Source: Thermothielavioides terrestris NRRL 8126
Lineage: Eukaryota > Ascomycota > Sordariomycetes > Sordariales > Chaetomiaceae
Direction: 5' to 3'
Assembly: GCF_000226115.1 (NCBI RefSeq)
Contig: NC_016457.1
Coordinates: 3,348,001 to 3,412,000 of the forward strand
DNA length: 64,000 bases
Position numbers and translations under genes: made by a program. The notes under the pieces are model-generated. The model made no database searches. It saw nothing but the letters and a program-made list of their open reading frames with translations, and was not told the origin of the DNA. This document shows, in pieces, positions 33,758-47,124 of this stretch; within the stretch, counting starts at the first letter, position 1, and every line of letters starts with the position of its first letter.

Positions 33758-34879
33758 AATAGGGGCTTAATTAGGGAGGAGCTTAGCTCTATATCTAAAT
33801 AGGATAGTATAGACTACAAAGTCTTCTAAGATCGTAGAACTATACAATGCTATATTAATAGCTATATAACGACGATATAGCTAACCTATTGAGGCTCTAG
33901 TATACCGATACCAACATCTCTAGGAGGTATAGAAACCTATTGAGGCATATACGTTCTAGAGGTCTATTGAGTCCTTGTCCTAAGAGACCTTCCTTTGCCT
34001 AGATAGCGTAGAGCATTAAAAAGATATCCTATTATCCTCAACACTTCGAAGACCTATTGAAGCTTTGTTATTATCGACGTAGTGGTTATAAAATGTTAAC
34101 CTAATCGAAAGACGATAGTTCTATCCTCCTAAATAGAGACAAGGATAGAATTTTTATCGATTGTCATTTTCTTCTCTAGTTTAGCTAAACTAGTTATAAA
34201 AGTAGTTAAATGTAGTAGCTATTTATAAGCTTCTAAGCTTAGAGCTATATCTTTACGACACTTAGCTCCTTTTAATAGTATATCTAGTACTATTTTATAT
34301 TGGATATAAGGTCTTAGTATAGACGTTTGCTTTTCTTCTTAAGAGCTATACTCTTACTACTATTACACTAGTTAGGTTTAGTATATTAGTTGCTAGGGGT
34401 ATCTAGGTAATCTATAAGGAACCTATAGTCATCCTTTAAGGCCTTTAGACTATATATTCTAAAGGAACCTAGCTACTTAAGAGGTTTTCTTCCTCTAGAT
34501 AGACGTCGAAGGAGTCGATATTCCTATAGAAGTATATATATTAGTCTTTTTATAGTCTGTCGATATAGTCGTTGCCTTTCTTAAAGACGATAGCTAAGCG
34601 CCTAATGACTAGACTCTAGTAATATATATATATATTGTCTATAGAAGCTCTAAGAATCCTATTGACCTCTATAACACTATTAATCCTAATACTAACCTTC
34701 GAAAGAGAGTCTAAGGACGTATCTATCTTATAGCCTTTCCAAGGTATATTAAGCGAAGAAGACCTAGCTAAAGCGGCGTAGACACCTCTTCCGTCTTCGT
34801 TAAATACCTCTACTCCGCCTATCTATATAGAGGCACCTACAGTAACACCTTCTAGTCTCTCTAAAGCTGAAGCTTTAAA

Positions 34880-37800
34880 GAAGATAACTAAGTATATTCT
34901 TACTACTGCGCTTAGTACGACTTTTCTAACCCTAGCAAAGGCTAGCCTTTAGAGCCACTTCTTTAGTTAGAATACTATATAATAGATTAAGACCTTTAAA
35001 AAGATATATAAGGCTTATTAGGTCACTAATGACAAGACTTATATATATCTGTTTAAGCTTTAGTATAATACTATAATCTAGCCTATTATCTGTTATTAGG
35101 AGAAAAAGGACTAAGAGACCTAGGCTACTTTTAAAGCTAAGTTCCTAAAGCGCTAGAAGGGCGATAATTCTAAATAGTATAGTAACGAAGGTTACTTTTA
35201 TAATCTAATCGAAGAGAGATACTAGCTAGTTAGCAAAGTTATCTATAACTACTTCGAGTTGATTAACTATATATACGTTGTCGCCTTTACCAAAGTTTAT
35301 AAGGAGCTATAGTATATAATCGTTCTAATAGTATAGTATACATTTAATTAGCGGATCTAGGTAGCTTTTAAGGACCGTTAGTATACTCTAAAGAAGGATA
35401 ATAAAGACTCTATCTATACTACAAAGTGGATAGACTTCTTTAAGTTTATTTAGAATACTCTTTAGAAGGGTCTTAACGTAGGAGACCTCTTCCTTAAGAC
35501 CTATAAGCGTAAAATCGATCTATAAAAGTACTACTTACCTCTAGCTATACTTACTATTAAGACGACTCCTAAGTTATAGAAGTAGGAAGAGGAAAAGCTA
35601 AAGAAAGCTCTTATACCTATACCTAACGATATCGACGATCTAGCTAATTAGCTCTAGCGTCTATGTATCTAGAAGTAAAAGATCGCTAAGCAGTTTAAAT
35701 AGAAGATCGAGGCCTTCTATTTATATAGAATCGATTCTACTCTTAACGAGATTAAGGTTCTTTAGATATATTTCTAGTAGTAGCGGAGTTGCTTATAGGA
35801 GAGATATATTAGCTTTGTTACTAGTCTATATATTGATAGTCGTCCTCTAAGCTATAGTAGACCTATAAGTTCTAGCTATTGCTACTACTATAGTGACTCT
35901 GACTATATAGTTCTTAAGTATATAGAGGCTATAAAAGCTATAGCTATAGGTCTAATATATCGTAAGGGTATAGACTACTACTTTAGCGATAGAAGCAAGA
36001 AAGGTTATACACTAGCTAAGACAATCACCCTTATAAAGGCAGATATTGATAGTATACAAGAGGTTAGTAAAATTAGCTAGCTCGTTCTTATATATATAGC
36101 CTATTATCTACAATATAATAGCTACTCTATATACTAAGCTTACTACTATAAGTATAAGCGCTTAAATAGTCGCTTATTCAAGCTAGATATATCCCTAGTG
36201 CTAAACAAGCACTACCTCTAGTAGCCTAAGCTATATTAGGAGCCTACAACTGTCTAAACAACGATCAATCGTCTTATATATAAAGGGGAGCCTAAGCTCA
36301 CCTCTACCTTCCATTATATAGCGTCTAATTAGTTGTCGTTTTATATAGTCCTATTAGAGGGAGGTTATATCTTAATTTAGAAGGTTGTCCTATAACCTAC
36401 GCTAAAGGCTAATAAATTCTATTAACTACCTCTTCCTCTCTTTAACTAGACCAAGGAGGAAGCTAAGGAGGAAGTGGACAAAGAAGCGGAGACTATACTT
36501 TAGGGTATACCATCTACTAAACGTCGGTTTACTAAGGACGAAAGGGAAAACGATATCTAGATAGGCAGTACTCCTATACCTCTAGCGGAGCCTCTTTATA
36601 TAATCATCTTTAAGAACCTAGCTATAGCAAATTATATAAAGAAAGAGGAGCTATAGTCTAAGCCGCCTATACTAAAGGTTATTATATTACCTTTATATAT
36701 AAAGGATACGATCTATACTATAATAAAAGTAAAGACTAGTCTAACCTTTAACGACTTAGTTTATATCTCGCTTAAATATAAGGACGCTTTAATTATATAC
36801 CTATAGAGCATTTCCACTAATATTGAGGTTATCGACTACAAAGGGTCTAATGTTCCTAAGCCTAATAGACTAGCTACTATACTAAAAGATATAGAGGTCT
36901 ATATATAGGCTCTATATACTAATATAAATATACTTAGTAGCCTTCGCTCTAGCTAGACTAAGACAGTTCTAGTAATCTTTAGAGTTACTAAGGACAGTAT
37001 ATAGGGTATTTATATAGGAAGCCTCTAGGAGCACTAGATTTATAAAGGTCTGCCTAAAGATATTGACGATTATATCTATACTCTACTCTAAAAGTCTATC
37101 TCAACGCTTTTAGTCTTAGAGCATATAGAACTTAGTGCAATAATAAGAGTATAGTCGCTTCCTACTCTATATATCTAGTTTAAAAAAGGTTATTATAATA
37201 AGTATCTCGCCCTAATCGACTCTAGTTCAAAGTGCAACTATATCTCAATGAGTATCATTGAGAAATATATACTATTATACTAGCCTACTAAGGTCGTTTC
37301 AAAGGGTCTTTATAGCTTAGCACTGTTCCTCGGAGAGACCTAGGTCACTCTTTACCTAGGCGGAGTCAGTATTAACCTTCACTTCTTTATAACTAAGGAC
37401 ATTGCTAGTAGATATAAAGTAATCCTTAGTATACCGTTTATTAAAGATATTACTCTAACCTTCAATTACTATAATAGCAATCTAATTACTATTAATCTAC
37501 TTATAGAAGAAAAGATGGTCTAGGCGTATATTATTTCTAAGAAGATTGCCTAATAGAACTATCTACTATCTCTAATGTAACTAGCTATTTAGGAACAATT
37601 CTAAGGATTAACAAAGAGTCCTAAAAGAATTCTTAACTAGATAGAGATAAAGGAAGGCGAGACTGCCCTTAGTTTCCTTAATAATGATATAGGTAAAGTA
37701 GGTTTTTATTTCGTTTTATAGAAGTCCTATATATTGCTCCTTAGCACTCTTTTTTACGTTGTACGTTCTTATTCTTTATCTTCTCTATCTAGATAAACGA

Positions 37801-40800
37801 AGGTCGAATTATTATCTTATTTAAAAGGGAAGAGGGGGACCCTAGTCAGAAGCCCCTTTTCTAACTAGAGGCTAAGGTAGGGATTCGAGTATAAGGTTAG
37901 ATATACCTTAAAGACGTTTATACTTTAGAAGAATATTATAAACAAGGTTCGACTAGTCGATTTAGTACTATCAAATAGCTCTATATTAGAAAGAGACTTA
38001 TTATAGTAAGAAAAGTAGTTTACAAAGGCTAAAGCAAAGATATAGTTTAAAAAGGAATAAGACGATCTTATAGTCCCCTATTTCTTATATCTTAAGCTAG
38101 GCTCGAGGCTTACCAAGGAGCACCTTTAAACGATGTTTACTACTATAGATAAGTTCCTTAATAAGCTAGAAAAGGAGATGTTCACTAAGATCTTATAAAA
38201 CTAGGAAGCTACACTTATATAGGATTTTACTAAGTATAGGCGTATTTATAAGGATATTGTCCTACTCTAGTACATTAAAACTATCCTATATAAGGCTTAG
38301 CAGAGTAAATCTATTCTAATTCTAAAGCTACTAATATAGAAGGTTATTAATCTACTTAAAGAAAGGCAGATATATAAGATTATCGAGCATAGCTATACAA
38401 GCTACTATAATAACTAGTTCCTTATTCTTAAGAAGGATAGTAGATTATAGCTTATTAATAATATTTAAAAGGCTAATACTATAACGATCTATAACACTTT
38501 CGTCCTACCTATTATAGAGGAATTTAATAAGGACTTTAGTAGCTATAAGCTAATATCTCTCCTAAATCTCTTCTCTAGTTACAACTAGGTTAATCTCAAT
38601 AAATAAAGCTACGATTTAACGATCTTTTCGACGCTAATTAGTCTCTTCTATATATATACGCTACTAATAAAGGGTATAAATTCTATTGCCTAGTTCTAGC
38701 AAGCTATAACAACGATCTTTAGTAACTTTATCCTAGATATCTATTAAGTCTATCTAGACAATATTATAGTAAAAGGTCCTTAATCTAATTATAATAGCCA
38801 TCTAGATAGAGGGGGACATTGTAAATTTGTTGTTAAGCATCTTAAGAATATCGATATAATATTACTAAACGTAGAGCTAGTAGGTACAACTATTGCTATA
38901 GTGAAGTCGAAGTAGGTATAGCTAAAAGCGGTCTTATTTAATTATCTTTGTATATCTAACAAACGCTTTTCTAAGGAAGTAAAGGTGATTAAGATAAAGG
39001 AGTAGAAGACCTATTCTAACGTTAAGGAGGTATATACCTTCGTTAGAATAGTTGGATACTACTAGATCTAGATTAAAGGCTTTACAATTATTATAATTCC
39101 TCTTTATACTCTAATAAAGAAGGATACTAAGTAGACTTAGAGGCTTATTAAGTAGAAGGCGATAGACGAGCTAAAGGAGAAAATTACTACTATTCCAATC
39201 TTTATTATATTCGTCTATAGCGATCTATAGTATAGTATAATCTTCCTAGTTTATAACACTAGTATCCTCAGCTAGAGAGGTATACTTAAATAGGTCGGTC
39301 CCAATAGCAAGAGACACCTATATAGGTTTAAGAGTAGCATCTAGTCAGAGATAGAAAAGCGGTATAATACTATAAAAAGGGAGCTAAAGGGGCTACTCTT
39401 CCTTCTAAAGCATTTTCGCTACTACCTTTTTAGTATATATTTCACTATAGAGACCAATGCTCTAGTTCTAGTCTATTAGCTCAATAGTGCTATAAGCAAT
39501 GTTCTAAATACTCTTATAATACGCTAGATTGCCTAGATTCGCCTATTCGACTTTGAGGTTAAGTATATCCTAGGCCCTAAGAACATTATAGCCAACGCGT
39601 TATCCTATAAGCCGCCTAGGCCCTCTAACTATATAGAGAAGGAGTTAGAGAAGGATATCGACGACTAGGTCGATATCTAAATTTTTATTAACTATATAGG
39701 CGAAGAGACTTTATATCTAGAAGGGAAACTAGAACCTATCCGCCTTTAGGATAGTTACTCCTAGCGGTCCTAGGACATTGCCTACTTCCTATCGACGATA
39801 GAAGCTCTATCTAGCTATAGTCTATACTAGAAGCGACGTTAGCTTAAAAGGGAAGCGTTAAAATACTTTGTCGAAGATCGTCACCTTTTCCTCTAAAGTA
39901 CAAATTATATACAATGCTATAGGTATATTGTTGACACCCCTAAGGAGAGGCGTTTAATCTTCAACTAGTATTATAATAAGGTTGGCTATTATAAGAGGGA
40001 ACTGATATACTAATAGATAACAAACTACTACTACTAGTATAGTATATATAAAGATATAGCGAACTAGATTTAGGCTTATACCCTATATTAAACGTACGAT
40101 GCCTAGAGGTTTAAGGAAGTAGTAGATTAGATAGCGCCTCTACCTTTTCCTTTTGCCAAATAGTACCTCGACATCTAATATACACCGTCTAGCTATAGGG
40201 AGAAGAAGTATTTCCTTATCGAGGCTTACAACAATCTTATAGGATATATTAAGGCTAAGATCCTACTAAACAAGTCCTCTAAGTCCGTCAAGTCCTTTAT
40301 CTCGCGATATATCCTTTATTACTAGGGTTATCCTATAGTTATAGTTGTCGACGAAGGCTCTAAGTTCAAGGGCGAAGTCAAGGAGATCCTTTGCAAATTG
40401 GGCATCAAAAGAGTTATTATCTTACTATACAATTTATATATAAACGGCATAAATAAGGCTAGCTATATCCCAATTACCACCTTGCTTACGAAGATAACTA
40501 ATAGTATAGGAAAAAGGTAGAGGGAGCTCCTTCTATATATCTTATATATAGATTGTACAACTATTAAAGGCTCTTATAGGATATCTCCCTTCTTTCTTAC
40601 CTACAATTATAAGCCTATTAGTCTAATCGAGTTTAATATTCTTATATAGCGAATTCTTGCCTAGGACTCTATCTATACCTAGTTGGAGGGAGAAGATCCT
40701 ACAAAGGTCTATACAAAGCTCATTGCCCTCTATACCTATATCCTCTAGGAAGTAGAGTATAATTACAAGATTGCTACTAAACAAGTTGCTATAGCCTATA

Positions 40801-41640
40801 AAAAAATGGCTAAACGCTATAATAAGGCCTATAAATATAAATTTTACCCTGAAAATACAGTTATATCCGTCGATAATCTTGTTCTCGTCTACAACAATAT
40901 ATACTAGCTAGATATAAGCTTAGTTCAAAAGCTGGAATATCGCTAGTTTAGCCTATTCTATATTTAGATAATTAAAGACTAGAATACTTACTTCCTAGAG
41001 ACTTTAGACAATGTACCTATCTAGACGCTATATCCTCCGAACTATATAAAGAAATTCTTTAAGCTAGATAACGTCTAGCTAGAAGCGGATAGACTAATCC
41101 TGTTCTATCGTAAAGAGGAGCGCTATAACGGTAGGTACTACGATAAGGTTAGTAACGAGGGTTATAGCGATAGAGAGCGAGATTCTTCAAATGTATATAA
41201 CTCGATACTCGCCAACGACGGCGAAGGGGAATATAGCGTCGTCAATAGTATTAGCCTCAACTAGGCAAAAGGGGACTATGCCTATATCTTCACTAGCCTA
41301 GGTAGCTACGCTAATCACCTAAGTGGGCTTCCCTACAATAGCATTATAGTTCTAAATTGCAACAAGGTCTATAGTATAAGCGATTATAACGATAGGACGC
41401 TAAGAGAGGATAGTATAGAGGATACTATAATTATAGTTAAGGAGGAGGTCCTTGAAGAAGAAACCCCTAGTTGTACTATAGCACCTTAGGCTAGCTAGAC
41501 TCGCTCAACTATAAAGGGGGTAAGGAAGGAGCAACCTCGTTAAGAGCTTATTGTCGAAATCCTCTATAGAAAGCCACCTAGTTTTTGACATTAGCCCTCT
41601 AGATATACAGGGATATACGTTCTAGAAGGGGGGGAGAGTA
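34880..41640 (+). pseudogene. G1 copy B gag-pol (Ty3/gypsy type), RIP-destroyed
   Basis: Reading through TAG/TAA codons in one frame gives recognisable pieces. A gag zinc-knuckle relic CYYYSDSDYIVLKY lies near 35881. The protease motif LALIDSSSKCNYIS lies near 37210. RT carries YLDN at 38751-38762; copy C has intact YLDD near 53653. RNase H (TETNALVLV) is near 39440. The integrase lies at about 39900-41000 and includes KKYFLIEA and VDEGSKFKGEV. The tail ends near 41640. RT before integrase places it in Ty3/gypsy. Dozens of stop codons in all frames show it is dead. I see no chromodomain, though the tail is too damaged to exclude one. Confidence 0.74.
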
Positions 41641-43050
41641 TAGAAGCTGCTACCTCTAATAGTTTCATTAGCATTTAGCTACGTTTCCTTCCTAATACCT
41701 ATTATTATATTAGCCTCCTATTCGCTAGTAATATCTCTATTAGCTATATCTTATTTAGTCTTCGTCTATCTACTGTCCTTCGTTCATTTTTAGCCTTTAA
41801 GACTTTATTCTTTTTTACTAATATCTAAGTTTTCCTTCTAAGGGGTGACCCTACTCTTAGGAGCCTTATAGTCATTTATACTTTTTTCTTTTCACTTTTG
41901 CCCTCTAGATAGATAGTTTCTATTATATAGGACTAAGTTTCTTAAAGCTAAAGCCAAGGCTAAGAAAAATCTATAATTAGGATATATAGTCTCTTAATCT
42001 ACTGTCTATAGGCTAAGCTCCTAGACTATATCCTACCCTCTATCTATCCCTATCTATTGTCTCTATCCCTTAGCGATATAAGCTTTTATAGTTAGCCTAA
42101 TACTACGTCATTTACTCTCTAATAGTATCCTCTAATAGAATAAACCACTTTTAGCCTACCTCTTCTAAACGTAGCTTTAGCCTAGGATCGTTCTTTAGAT
42201 TATATAGAAGGTAGCTCTATAAGATCAAGTCCTAAGCTAGGTACTTCTAATCGTTCCTATAGATATAAGTCTAAGTATACTCCTTCTCTAACTAGATATA
42301 GTTAGTACACTTATTGCTAAAGAGAGGGGTGAAAGAAGCGTAGCTATTAAAGGGCTAAGTTATATAGATATCCCTATCTTTACTAAAAGGAGTTGTTAAA
42401 CGCTAGTACAATAGTTTATAGCTTTAGTAAAGAACTTTGTTGCTATAGGAGTATTAGTCTTCCTCTACCTAGAGGGCAAGTATAAAAGGGAAGTATAGCA
42501 CTTACTTACAACCCTATACCTAGATTAAAAACGTTGACGCTTAGTTTAGGCGTATAGTAAGATAATATATCTAATGCCTAAGTAGTCTACTATTGTAATA
42601 CTCTATAAACATTGGACAAAGAACCAAAGTGTTATAGTACTATTTAATTATATTAACTAGCCTATTGTCGATATAAACCAATTGCTATATCCTACGCTAA
42701 TCTTACTAATTGTTTAGCAGGACCTACTAGACGTATAGTAATCTAATGTTCAGTCGATAGATCTTAATTATACTATAGATAGCTTTATATTTGACTAAGA
42801 TCGTAATATATTTGTTAGTATAGTACTTATCTTTTGGTATTAGCGAATCCCTTATCTTACTTTGGACTATCTAGACGTACTTCTAGGCTACGAAGATCGT
42901 TGTTTTTAGTACTAGCGAGAGATCGATCTAGCAGTTTATAATCCTATATAACAATAGCCTCTAGTCGCTTACTTTATTAGTAATTTCCTATAATACATTG
43001 TAAATATACTAGCTACTTAGCATTATAGTTTCTAGGTTATAAATTCGTAT
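41641..43050. other. G1 copy B spacer between pol and second ORF
   Basis: About 1.4 kb is conserved in copies A (about 4950-6355) and C (about 56650-58065), with no recognised motif. It may hold the start of the second ORF or a leader. Confidence 0.4.
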
Positions 43051-45700
43051 ATAGGAGCTGTATATAAATTTGAAAGGGAAGTAGAAGACCTGACCAAGAA
43101 CCTAATCCGCCTAGAGAGAGGAGGGCACTAAAATAAAGTGGTAAGAAGGTTAGAGGAAGAAAATACTTCTAGGATAGCAAAGAGAAGAGGAAGGCTTTAA
43201 GAAATTAGGGGGTAAACGCTTATTTCTAGCTAATCAGTAAGCGCTATAAGCTTTATTCGTTTTCTTTCGCCTAGTTTAAGAAAGAGCTAAGTAGCCCTCT
43301 TACCTTCGAAGGCTTGCCCACCCCTTTTTCTTAATCCTCCTACTAGCTCTCTTATAATCAACTATTTCTTTCGCCTCGCCTACTACGCCTTAGATTTTCT
43401 TATAATCGCTTCAATTGGTCTAGATCTTTCTGCTCAGAGAGCAACTTTTATAAGCTGATTTTTTATATACTATTACGAGCATTGCTATAGGCCATTGTAG
43501 GATTCCTAATTTTATAGGGCTTATATAGCCCTAGGCCGATATAACTATTAACCTAGGATAGAAGCAGCTACTTAGAGAGCTCAAGTTTTATATGCTATAA
43601 GGTTTATAGAAGCCTACTAACGATAGCGATTAAGTATAGCATTACACCTCCCTTATAGGGCAAAAGCTAGATTTAAAGATACTAAGTTACCCTAGGGAGA
43701 CTAGTCCTAAGCTTTTTCTATTTCTATAGACCCTAAAGAAGTATCTATAAGATATAATCAACTAACGACCTAACTAGATTCAAAGCCTTTAGCTTAGTAC
43801 AAACCTTAAGATTGTAAGCTACCTATTCCCAAGCTAGCTAGAAGGAAGGTATACAATAGATCAGTTTTTCAAAGTTAGTTTTATAGATATAGATATTTCG
43901 CTCTTCGACGTAGAAGGTATACTACTTGCTAAGGAATAGCTAGAGGGCTAGATAATCCTAGACGTTATATAGTTTTTCTTTTATCTTTATAAAGACTGTC
44001 TCTAGTTCTACCTATAGCCCGTCTTAGATACTAGTCCTATACTAAAGGAGTTCTACCAATCTGACTAGAAGGTTATTGCCAACTATTGTTGTTTCTAGGT
44101 CTTTCTTTGCTTTGTCGATAGAAGGCATTGGGCTATTACGATCTTCGACTAAGTTATAGGCTAGCTTTACTACTTCGACTCTATACTTAAGAGTATAGAG
44201 ATATATACTAATATTTTATCAAAGGTCTAGATTGCTTTTTAGTCTATCTATAGGTTCCCTTAGTTGTAGCTATATAAGAAGGTTATTGTCTACTACCTTT
44301 AGCAAAGTTTAGAATAGGAGTATAGATAGTTCGCTCTCAAGTTTATATAGGCCTTTTTTTAAGAGCTCTAGCCCCGCCTTCTAGACGGATAGACGTAGTT
44401 TAGGTTGCCCTAGCTTCGGCTATACTAGGGAGATAGTAAGATAGTTGTATAGCAATATATATTATATTTGTAGTTAGGAGCTTATAGGAATGCTCTTAGC
44501 ACCTTTAAGGATTGTCTACTCTATACTAAGGGAATCCCTTCGTTGTAGTAGAACGAAGGGAAGATATATAAGCTCCTTCTAGACCTATTGTCTCCGACCT
44601 AAGAACCTATATAGCCTATACTCTTAGAGTATAATAAAGACAAGGTGATTAAAGTCCTCTAAGCCAACAATATATTTATATCCAATGTCCTTAAATTCGA
44701 TAATCTACCTATATATCTTTGTAACTACTTTAGTAATATAGAACTTAGGATCCTAGCTATATACTTAGTAGTATTTAAGGAAGCCTAACTCTCTAACTAG
44801 AGCGAGAAAGGAGTAATCGCTACTATTTAAATTATCTTTATACCCTAGTCAAAGAAGGATATAGTATACTAGGTATACTACTATAGGGTTATAGGATTCC
44901 CACTAGACAGACAGTTTAGTAGTATACTATCTTCGTAAGACCTTATAGACGACCTTGGACAATAGCTATAGGGCACGTTTCTAGTACCTAGTACTATTCT
45001 ACCCCTTTGACTAGAGGACTAGCCAATTGCTTTAGGTCTATTAGCAACATTTATAGAGGATCTTAATAATATATCGACCTAGTAGGATATCGAAGCTAAG
45101 ATTATAGAGATTACTATACTATAAGCAACTATAATATAAAGGCTTGTTGATACCCCTATAGATAAGATAGACTAGGAGTGCCTCCTTAAGAGTAAGCTAG
45201 TCAAGAACCTTAGGGCACTAGTATAAGTAGCCTTTAAAAAGATAGTACTTGATCTCTACCTCTAGGAAGAGGAGACACTTGTCTATACGCTTATAAGAAG
45301 GCTAGACTACCTTAAGATACCTTATACTCTAGTATAGAAGTATCTTCAAGTGTAAAGATTATCTATATTATCTAGCTAAACGTTACCCTTAGTACAGTAC
45401 TATAGTAAGCGCCTTTGCAAAGAGCCTATAAAGCCTAGACGTCTACTTTGCCTACTACTATACGACCTATACGACTATACCTTCGCCTACAAGTATAAGG
45501 ATCTAGTATAGTAGCAAGGCTAGGACGTATATATCAAGGAGGTAGAGGAGTACAAGAGATAGTGTAATCAACTACTATAGCTAGCCGGACCTTTGTAAGC
45601 CGAGAGAGCTATATATAGAGATCAACTCAAGGAGTAGCGACGATAAGAGGTATATATTAGAGAGCTTTTAAAGTGCAAGCTTGCCTATAGAAGCGTATAG
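43051..45700 (+). pseudogene. G1 copy B second ORF: coiled-coil start, Ulp1-like C48 protease domain, Gln-rich tail
   Basis: The start reads as a charged helix (KFEREVEDLTKNLIRLE near 43070). The central domain resembles Ulp1/C48 peptidases: RRHWAI with His at 44126-44128, YYFDS with Asp at 44177-44179 (17 codons later), then QQSLE, and at 48 codons after the Asp a Tyr codon where copy A has Cys. The presumed oxyanion Gln lies six residues before it. In yeast Ulp1 the catalytic residues are H514, D531, Q574 and C580, giving nearly the same spacing. The tail is Gln- and charge-rich (DVYIKEVEEYKRQ). Real C48 enzymes cleave ubiquitin-like proteins; in this element it may have processed element or host proteins. 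Copy B itself is non-functional: many stops and Cys to Tyr. Confidence 0.65.
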
Positions 45701-45719
45701 CAAGCTTAAAAGGGAAGTG

Positions 45720-46218
45720 TAGATTAGGGTAATAGACTACCTAGATATAGGGGACCTAGTTTTTCTGTTTTTCTATTTATCTTAGAGCATTATATCCGTT
45801 GCTAAGGGAGGTCTAACCCTTTAGTTATATATATTTAAGTGGGCTAAGCCTATCTTCTTTATTATTAAGTAAGATATTAAGCAGTTGTTAATATATATTC
45901 GTTAACACTACGTTGATAGTTCTCCTTCTTCTAAGAAGGCTATTGAGCCTCTCCTTTTATTGTCCTACCTCTGTCTAGACGATAGGCATTTAAGCTATTG
46001 AGCTCTAACCGTATTCTCGTTGTCTTCTATCTTTTCTGCTATATCCTACTAGACGTACCTAAGCTACGTATCTTTCTCTTAGGAGACATCCTTCCTACTA
46101 TTCGATACGTACTATCTTTATCCGTCTAGAGGGGCACTACATTCCTCTGGGAGCTATCTCGTGCGCTTGGTCCTAGGTGTGGTGGAGTAGGTTGGTGTAG
46201 AGGTTTTGCACCATTTCA
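45720..46218 (+). repeat. G1 copy B 3' LTR
   Basis: Starts TAGATTAGGG after the PPT, ends GCACCATTTCA. The last 100 bp are less mutated than in the 5' LTR. Confidence 0.86.
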
Positions 46219-46486
46219 ATATAGCATCTTCAAGCGGTAGCTAAATGAGAACTAGAACGTTGATAGCCTCAATAGCAATATACGCTTCAATATATGCTTC
46301 AGTATATTTGATATAGCATTTAATAACTACACTATTATAGCTAACTAGATCTAGCACTTTAACAAGCATTCTTTCTAGTATTATCTTATCATTTAAGTAT
46401 ATAAGCTTATATTCGAAGAGTGGTTTAGCTATAGCGTATACAACTTCTAGAGCCCTAACGATATACTAGAATCTAAGTAGAATAAT
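46219..46486 (+). pseudogene. AT-rich remnant, possibly a transposase fragment (part 1)
   Basis: Reading through TAG as Trp/Gln gives IWHFNKHSF and then FEEWFSYSVYNF. This faintly resembles the HxxxH end of a BED-type finger in hAT transposases. The match is weak. The remnant continues at 47061-47120 and 47623-47952 once the inserted LTRs are removed. Confidence 0.2.
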
Positions 46487-47055
46487 TATAACACACAGTT
46501 GTGAGTCACCTGTGGTCACCTGTGGCCAACTGCGCAAGTGTGGGCTCACTAGGCCCACTAGGCCCCACAACAGCACTGGGGCCCGCAACAGTGCATAGGC
46601 CACCTTACGCACAGGCTACTACACTCCTATATTTAGGTGGGCACTTGCCTACATCTCACACTCTTGCAAAATAGATCAATCTTGCACACTTCCAAAGAAA
46701 AAAAGCTTCTTGGTTAGGTGCTTATTATACGAACAAAGTGGGTTGCTACCTAGCCTCGTCAGCTAAGGTAGCGGAGCACCCAACTAAGAAGGTTTTTTCT
46801 TTGAAAGTGTGTAAGATTAATCTATTGCAAGAGTGTGAAATACAAGCAAGTACCCACCTAAATACGGGAGTGTAGTGGCCTATGCGTAAGATAGCCTATG
46901 CACTATTGCGGGGCCCAGTGCTGTTGTAGAGCCCAGTAGGCCCACACTTGCGCAGTTAGCTACAGGTGACCATAGGTGACCCACAACTGTGTATAATAGT
47001 GCTTTGCTACTGTGGCTAATGAGGCTAGGTAGCAACCTACTTTGTTTATATAACA
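46487..47055 (-). repeat. S3-type solo LTR (288 bp), interrupted by a second copy
   Basis: Its ends are TATAACACACAG and TATATAACA, the decayed forms of TGTTACAC...GTGTAACA read in reverse. A 5-bp duplication, ATAAT, flanks it (46482-46486 and 47056-47060). Removing the inner copy (46723-46998) and one GTGCT leaves 288 bp that match 61246-61527 in reverse orientation. No coding frame is seen. Short inverted ends and a 5-bp duplication fit a solo LTR better than a MITE. Confidence 0.7.
46723..46998 (+). repeat. S3-type solo LTR (276 bp) nested in the previous one
   Basis: It runs from TATTATACGAAC to GTGTATAATA and is flanked by GTGCT (46718-46722 and 46999-47003). It lies inverted relative to its host copy, creating a long palindrome. 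It is less RIP-affected than the G1 sequence around it. Confidence 0.72.
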
Positions 47056-47060
47056 ATAAT

Positions 47061-47124
47061 ATACGCCCTAATGATTATATCTACTGCCTATTAGTAATAG
47101 ATAGCTTCTTATAGCACTATATAT
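47061..47124. other. Remnant between solo LTRs (part 2)
   Basis: This short AT-rich piece continues the remnant ending at 46486. It ends in ATAT (47121-47124), the left target duplication of the next solo LTR. No function is seen. Confidence 0.35.

Larger units (their letters stand above)
33259..46218 (+). mobile_element. Ty3-like family G1, copy B (uninterrupted, RIP-damaged)
   Basis: Copy B is a 12.96-kb element with LTRs at 33259-33757 and 45720-46218 (499 bp each). The decayed primer site begins at 33759 and the PPT (AAAAGGGAAGTG) precedes 45720. Order is gag, protease, RT, RNase H, integrase, then a second ORF with a Ulp1-like domain. No clear duplication flanks it (ATAA left, ATAT right), unlike copy A and the two G1 solo LTRs. 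It is the easiest copy in which to read the family's domains. Confidence 0.86.

Noticed and set aside
46487..47055. MITE with terminal inverted repeats
   Set aside because: The 8-bp ends TGTTACAC/GTGTAACA plus 5-bp duplications and TG...CA borders fit solo LTRs better, though a MITE is not fully excluded.
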